Assembly: GCA_004357435.1 (NCBI GenBank)
Contig: SMVS01000144.1
Span: 1 to 8,540, forward strand
Direction of reading: 5' to 3'
DNA: 8,540 bases
Origin: Nitrospina sp.
GTDB taxonomy: Bacteria > Nitrospinota > Nitrospinia > Nitrospinales > Nitrospinaceae
Every line of letters begins with the position of its first letter. Position 1 is the stretch's first letter. Shown here one piece after another: positions 5,017 through 8,540 of the stretch. The notes beneath the pieces are model-generated. The model saw only the letters and a list, made by a program, of their open reading frames with translations, was not told where the DNA came from and ran no database searches. The position numbers and the translations under genes are program-made.

Positions 5017-5802
5017 ATGAACGGTCTATACGGTCTATACGGTCTATTAATATTTCTGGGGATCCTGGTTTTCAGTTCCCTCAAGATCCTTAGAGAGTAT
5101 GAACGGGGAGTGATTTTTCTGTTCGGCAGGTTTTACCGGGTGAAGGGCCCCGGCTTCATCGTCGTCGTTCCGTTCGTTCAAGCCATGGTGAAAGTCAGCT
5201 TGCGGACCGTGGTCATGGACGTGCCGCCGCAGGACATCATCACCAAGGACAACGTCACGGTCAAAGTCAACGCCGTGGTTTACTTCCGGGTGATTGATCC
5301 CCAAAAAGCCATTATCGAAGTGGAGGATTTCCTCTACGCCACGTCCCAATTGTCGCAAACCACTCTGCGGAGCATCCTGGGCCAAAACCAGCTGGACCAA
5401 CTGCTGTCCAACCGCGAGGAGATCAACACTCATCTGCAAAAGGTCATTGACGGTCAAACCGAGCCGTGGGGTGTGAAAGTGGCCAGCGTGGAAGTGAAAA
5501 ATGTCGATCTGCCGCAGGAAATGCAACGGGCGCTGGCCAAGCAGGCCGAGGCGGAGCGCGAAAGACGGGCCAAGGTCATCCACGCCCTGGGTGAATTTGA
5601 GGCCGCCGAGAAAATCGGCAACGCCGCGGACATCATCAACGCCCATCCCCCGGCCTTGCAATTGCGGTTTCTCCAGACCATGCAGGATATTTCATTGGAC
5701 AAAAGCACCACCACTTTTTTTCCAATGCCCCTCGAGCTGTTCGCCCCGTTCTTGAAGGGGCGCAGTGAGCGCCCGGGAGACAACGATCCCGGCACGGCCT
5801 GA
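5017..5802 (+). CDS. slipin (stomatin-like SPFH/Band 7 membrane protein)
   Basis: SPFH proteins anchor in the membrane, oligomerise and organise membrane microdomains or modulate membrane proteases. ATG 5017 follows GGGAG at 5004-5008. The 261-residue product has an N-terminal hydrophobic segment (about 4-22), then the family opening LREYERGVIFLFGRFYRVKGPGF (residues 25-47) and the Band 7 core to about 165 (VPPQDIITKDNVTVKVNAVVYFRV at 69-92). A charged helix follows (RALAKQAEAERERRAKVIHALGEFEAAEKI, 171-200). The C-terminal motif is PALQLRFLQT, ending in STTTFFPMP. Length and motifs match bacterial slipins closely. Such genes are often paired with an NfeD gene, but none is visible here: the upstream gene is divergent and the downstream one is DUF4175-like. 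Codons 2-10 lie in a perfect 9-bp triplicate, so the N-terminal length may vary between strains. It is separated from the next gene by 143 bp. Confidence 0.95.
   Translation: MNGLYGLYGLLIFLGILVFSSLKILREYERGVIFLFGRFYRVKGPGFIVVVPFVQAMVKVSLRTVVMDVPPQDIITKDNVTVKVNAVVYFRVIDPQKAIIEVEDFLYATSQLSQTTLRSILGQNQLDQLLSNREEINTHLQKVIDGQTEPWGVKVASVEVKNVDLPQEMQRALAKQAEAERERRAKVIHALGEFEAAEKIGNAADIINAHPPALQLRFLQTMQDISLDKSTTTFFPMPLELFAPFLKGRSERPGDNDPGTA
5021..5047 (+). repeat. three tandem copies of ACGGTCTAT at the slipin start
   Basis: ACGGTCTAT is repeated exactly three times (5021-5029, 5030-5038, 5039-5047), starting in the second codon. The unit is nine bases, so copy changes keep the frame and add or remove Gly-Leu-Tyr at the edge of the membrane anchor. 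Confidence 0.9.
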
Positions 5803-5882
5803 TGGACCCCGGGCTCGATAAGCGCCGGCAATTCTCGCGGCGTTCCGCCAGCCCGCCATATCTTCCTCCCTACCTTCCTAAT

Positions 5883-5910
5883 TTGCGGGCAAACGGGTTC
5901 GGGTTGTAAT
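5883..5910 (+). promoter_or_regulatory. candidate promoter for the DUF4175-like gene
   Basis: TTGCGG (5883-5888) is followed after 16 bp by TGTAAT (5905-5910, five of six −10 bases). Transcription would start near 5917, about 29 nt before ATG 5946. The −35 match is only partial. No terminator hairpin is visible in 5803-5945, so read-through from the slipin gene is also possible. Confidence 0.35.
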
Positions 5911-5945
5911 AAAATATGGACTGTCTAACTTTTTGAGATGACCTC

Positions 5946-8540
5946 ATGGAGCCAGCACAGCACATCGTCAATTTTCTGAACCGTGTGCGCAAAAAACACT
6001 TGGCCGTGCAGGCCGCCCACCTCACCTTTTTGGTTTTTGGAATCTTTCTGGTTGGCGTTCTGGTCGGGGCGGGCATCGGTTTTCTTTTTGAAAACGCCTA
6101 CGCCTACCGGATACCCTACGCCCTCATCTGGCTGGCCATTCTGTTTTTCTGCCTGTTTCGATTTTTCCAACAAACCGCCGCTTTTCGGCTGGATCAAACA
6201 GCTTTAAGGGTGGAAGACCGGGTGCCCGGGCTCAACAACTCCCTGATCAATTCCCTGCAACTGGCCGCCCGCCTTAAAGGTTCCGCGGATCGCAAAGACG
6301 GCATGTCCCATGAATTGATCGGTGAACTGATCCGCCGAACCCGGGATCAAATTGAAAAAATGAATCCCAGCACCCTGGTGTCCTGGGAAAATACCCGGGC
6401 CAGCCGCAACCTGGCAGCCGGTACGCTGATTTTGTCGTTGGCATTGTTGTGGCTATCTCCGGATTATTTTACCCGCGGCGCCAACAGTTGGTTTTCCCAA
6501 TCGCCACCAACGGCCCACGCTCCCCGGACTGCCGCGGACGCCTCGGCTCCGGCCAACCCGGTGGCGGCGGATTACGTTATCGAAAACCTGGCTCTCACTT
6601 TTCATTACCCCGCTTACACCCAATTGCCACCGGCAATCTTCAACCCCAGCGATGGCAAAGTGCAGGTGTTGCCCGGCACGGAAGTCCGAATTGAAGCCGG
6701 TCTCAATCATCCGGTGGCAGGCGCCGAATTGAATCTGAACGGCCGCGATCAGCTCGCCATGAATGTCCCTCTGCCCACTCAAATCACCGGCCGCTTTATC
6801 GCCAAGGAACCTGGCTACTATCAATTTCAGTTGAAATCTCCTGCCGGGCACAAAACACTACTGCCCACCCGATACCCCATTTCTTTAGGAAGAGACCAGC
6901 CGCCGAGCATTAAAATTTTTCTCGCCAATCCCAAGCCGATGTATTACCTGACGGACCGGGTGCACTTTTTCTACGAAACCCATGATGATTATGGGGTGCG
7001 AAAAATCGATTTGGTTTTCACTCAAGAAGGCCGGACGCATCGCCAGACACTGAAAAAAATCAAAGGCACGGAAACCGACCTGAAGGGCAGTTACATCTGG
7101 GAGTTGAGCGCCACCGGTTTTCAACCCGGAGACTCCATTCAATATTATCTGGAAGTCTGGGACAACGACAACGTGTTCGGGCCCAACAGCGGGCAATCCG
7201 AAATGTTCTCGTTTGAGATGTTTGACGCAAGGGAAAAACGCCTGGACCTGCTGGCCCTGCAGGATCAAATGGTGGAAAAAATGGTGAGCCTCCTCGCCGA
7301 AAGCCTGGTGGTCAATACCAGCGATTTAAAAAATTCTCCCAGGGATCTGGCCAAATTGAAAGGAATTTTAGCGTCCAGCACCGACCAGTTGATCGGCATC
7401 ATTCGTATCGCTCAATCCATCGAAGGGCAAGCCCAGGCTATTGATTCCTTCCCCAAACATTATTTGACCCTGCTCGGAAACATCATCGACGATCTCAATA
7501 AAATCCGGGAGGAACAAATCCAGTCGATGAACCAAATCAGCAACGCCATCGTCAAGGCAACACCCATCGGCTACAATTTTCCCCCGGTGGAATCGGTCAC
7601 CTCCAAGTTGATCCGTCACCTGGAAAGAGATATTTTGCTCCTCATAAAAGTCATCAACCGTGAACGCATGGACCAGGTGATGGCCATGGAGCGTGAACTC
7701 ACCAACCTCGCCGAATCATTACGGGAAGAGTTTGAGAAGCTTAAAAACAGGAAAACGCCTCTGGATTCCGCCCACTTTCAGGCGGCCTTGAAAAAAATCC
7801 AGGAAACCATGCAGAAAATCATGGAGCAACTGGCCCGCCAAAATCAGGCCTTGGCGGATGAATTCCTCAACCAGAATGCCTTTGAAAATATGAACATGGA
7901 AAACTTCAGCGCCTCCCTGGAAAAATTGATGGATCTGGTCAACAAGGGAAAAATTGAGGAAGCCCTGGAGGAGTTGGAAAAATTCGCAGACGAATTGAGA
8001 GCTTTTTCAAATCAGTTGGAAGATCTCAATGCCAATCAGGAAAGTCTGGTCGACATGGAGGTGATGAGAAAACTGGATGAATCTATTCAACAGGTGGAGG
8101 AACTGGAAAAAAGCCAAAATAAACTTCTGGAGCAAACCACCGAATTGAACAAAGCGCTCCGGTCCCATCAGGCAGAGAAGTTTGAAGACCGGCTCAGCCA
8201 ATTTTTTGCAGACCTGAAGAAGGATGTTCAGGCCATTCAAGCTATCCTTGAAGGGGATAGCCAGTTTTTGGCAAATCATTCGGAAATGAAGAAGCTGGCC
8301 GACTGGATGGACCAGCAGGAAGAAATCAGCCGAAAAATCCGCGAGTTGAACCAAAAAACCGTGGACTCCGCAACCCAGCCCAACCTGCGGGATCATTTCA
8401 AAATATTGAATGAGACGCGTAAAAACCTAGCCAAGGTGGCGGGGGATATCCAATCGTTACGGCTCAAAATGTTTCTGGGATTCAAAAACTTTTTGCCGGA
8501 ACTCATGGCGAAGTACAACCAGTTGCACGAGTACACGGAG
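5946..8540 (+). CDS. large DUF4175-like membrane protein, N-terminal 865 residues
   Basis: The frame from ATG 5946 stays open for exactly 865 codons and runs off the window. Only a weak GAG about nine bases upstream serves as ribosome binding site. Two membrane helices lie near the start (about 23-48 and 57-74), followed by the conserved-type segment ALRVEDRVPGLNNSLINSLQL (86-106). A third helix lies at about 155-174, then an extracytoplasmic Pro-rich linker and beta-rich domain. An Ig-like domain spans about 317-420, opening DQPPSIKIFL, with the characteristic D347-D348-Y-G and a later YYLEVWDNDNVFGPN. From about 424 to the edge it is almost entirely charged amphipathic helix rich in Glu, Lys, Gln and Leu, consistent with long coiled coil. 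This order matches DUF4175-type proteins, which often sit beside MoxR ATPase, DUF58 and VWA (Bat-like) genes. Function is not established. The family assignment is by architecture; that the gene is real is near certain. Confidence 0.88.
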   Translation, partial: MEPAQHIVNFLNRVRKKHLAVQAAHLTFLVFGIFLVGVLVGAGIGFLFENAYAYRIPYALIWLAILFFCLFRFFQQTAAFRLDQTALRVEDRVPGLNNSLINSLQLAARLKGSADRKDGMSHELIGELIRRTRDQIEKMNPSTLVSWENTRASRNLAAGTLILSLALLWLSPDYFTRGANSWFSQSPPTAHAPRTAADASAPANPVAADYVIENLALTFHYPAYTQLPPAIFNPSDGKVQVLPGTEVRIEAGLNHPVAGAELNLNGRDQLAMNVPLPTQITGRFIAKEPGYYQFQLKSPAGHKTLLPTRYPISLGRDQPPSIKIFLANPKPMYYLTDRVHFFYETHDDYGVRKIDLVFTQEGRTHRQTLKKIKGTETDLKGSYIWELSATGFQPGDSIQYYLEVWDNDNVFGPNSGQSEMFSFEMFDAREKRLDLLALQDQMVEKMVSLLAESLVVNTSDLKNSPRDLAKLKGILASSTDQLIGIIRIAQSIEGQAQAIDSFPKHYLTLLGNIIDDLNKIREEQIQSMNQISNAIVKATPIGYNFPPVESVTSKLIRHLERDILLLIKVINRERMDQVMAMERELTNLAESLREEFEKLKNRKTPLDSAHFQAALKKIQETMQKIMEQLARQNQALADEFLNQNAFENMNMENFSASLEKLMDLVNKGKIEEALEELEKFADELRAFSNQLEDLNANQESLVDMEVMRKLDESIQQVEELEKSQNKLLEQTTELNKALRSHQAEKFEDRLSQFFADLKKDVQAIQAILEGDSQFLANHSEMKKLADWMDQQEEISRKIRELNQKTVDSATQPNLRDHFKILNETRKNLAKVAGDIQSLRLKMFLGFKNFLPELMAKYNQLHEYTE

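Noticed and set aside
5047..5661. A 204-codon minus-strand open frame opposite the slipin gene
   Set aside because: It is entirely inside the Band 7 coding region on the other strand, with no ribosome binding site or recognisable domain.
6453..6851. Minus-strand open frames at 6453-6851, 6885-7268, 7368-7619 and 8007-8396
   Set aside because: All are antisense to the DUF4175-like frame, which is continuous and shows clear membrane, Ig-like and coiled-coil structure.

Overview
The window reads as ordinary chromosomal DNA of moderate G+C content from a Gram-negative bacterium. It holds an exported HtrA-type serine protease, a membrane-anchored extracytoplasmic protein, a slipin-type SPFH protein and a very large DUF4175-like membrane protein. 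There are no rRNA, tRNA or phage genes and no transposase. Taxonomy cannot be fixed from the sequence; a Nitrospinota or deltaproteobacterium-like lineage is only a weak impression.

Layout. 1-123 (+) is the 3' end of a DUF423 (YgdD-like) membrane protein gene. 163-438 (-) encodes a small helical protein of unknown function. The divergent intergenic region 439-623 contains a 27-bp A+T-rich dyad overlapping a candidate sigma-70 promoter for the next gene, an HtrA/Deg protease with one PDZ domain (624-1751, +). Between htrA and the convergent gene that follows lie an inverted pair of short dispersed-type repeat units (1787-1862) and a strong stem-loop terminator (1899-1931). Next, on the minus strand, come a four-helix membrane protein (1953-2888) and, 31 bp upstream of it, an NmrA-like NAD(P)-binding protein (2920-3786); these two probably form an operon read from a promoter near 3897-3924. 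Further upstream, also on the minus strand, is a secreted and membrane-anchored two-domain protein with a striking His/Met cluster (3959-4801). Divergent from it, on the plus strand, are a slipin (5017-5802), whose first codons are a perfect triplicated 9-mer, and the first 865 codons of a DUF4175-like protein (5946 to the window end).

How the genes relate. Several products act at or beyond the inner membrane: protease, SPFH scaffold, anchored beta-sandwich protein and DUF4175 protein. They do not form one recognisable pathway. The DUF4175-like gene usually suggests a MoxR/DUF58/VWA (Bat-like) neighbourhood, which would lie downstream of this window.

I see no convincing new multi-gene system. 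The items most worth a second look are the inverted repeat pair at 1787-1862, the His/Met cluster and GlyGly-CTERM-like tail of the 3959-4801 protein, the dyad over the htrA promoter, and the 9-mer repeat at the slipin N-terminus.
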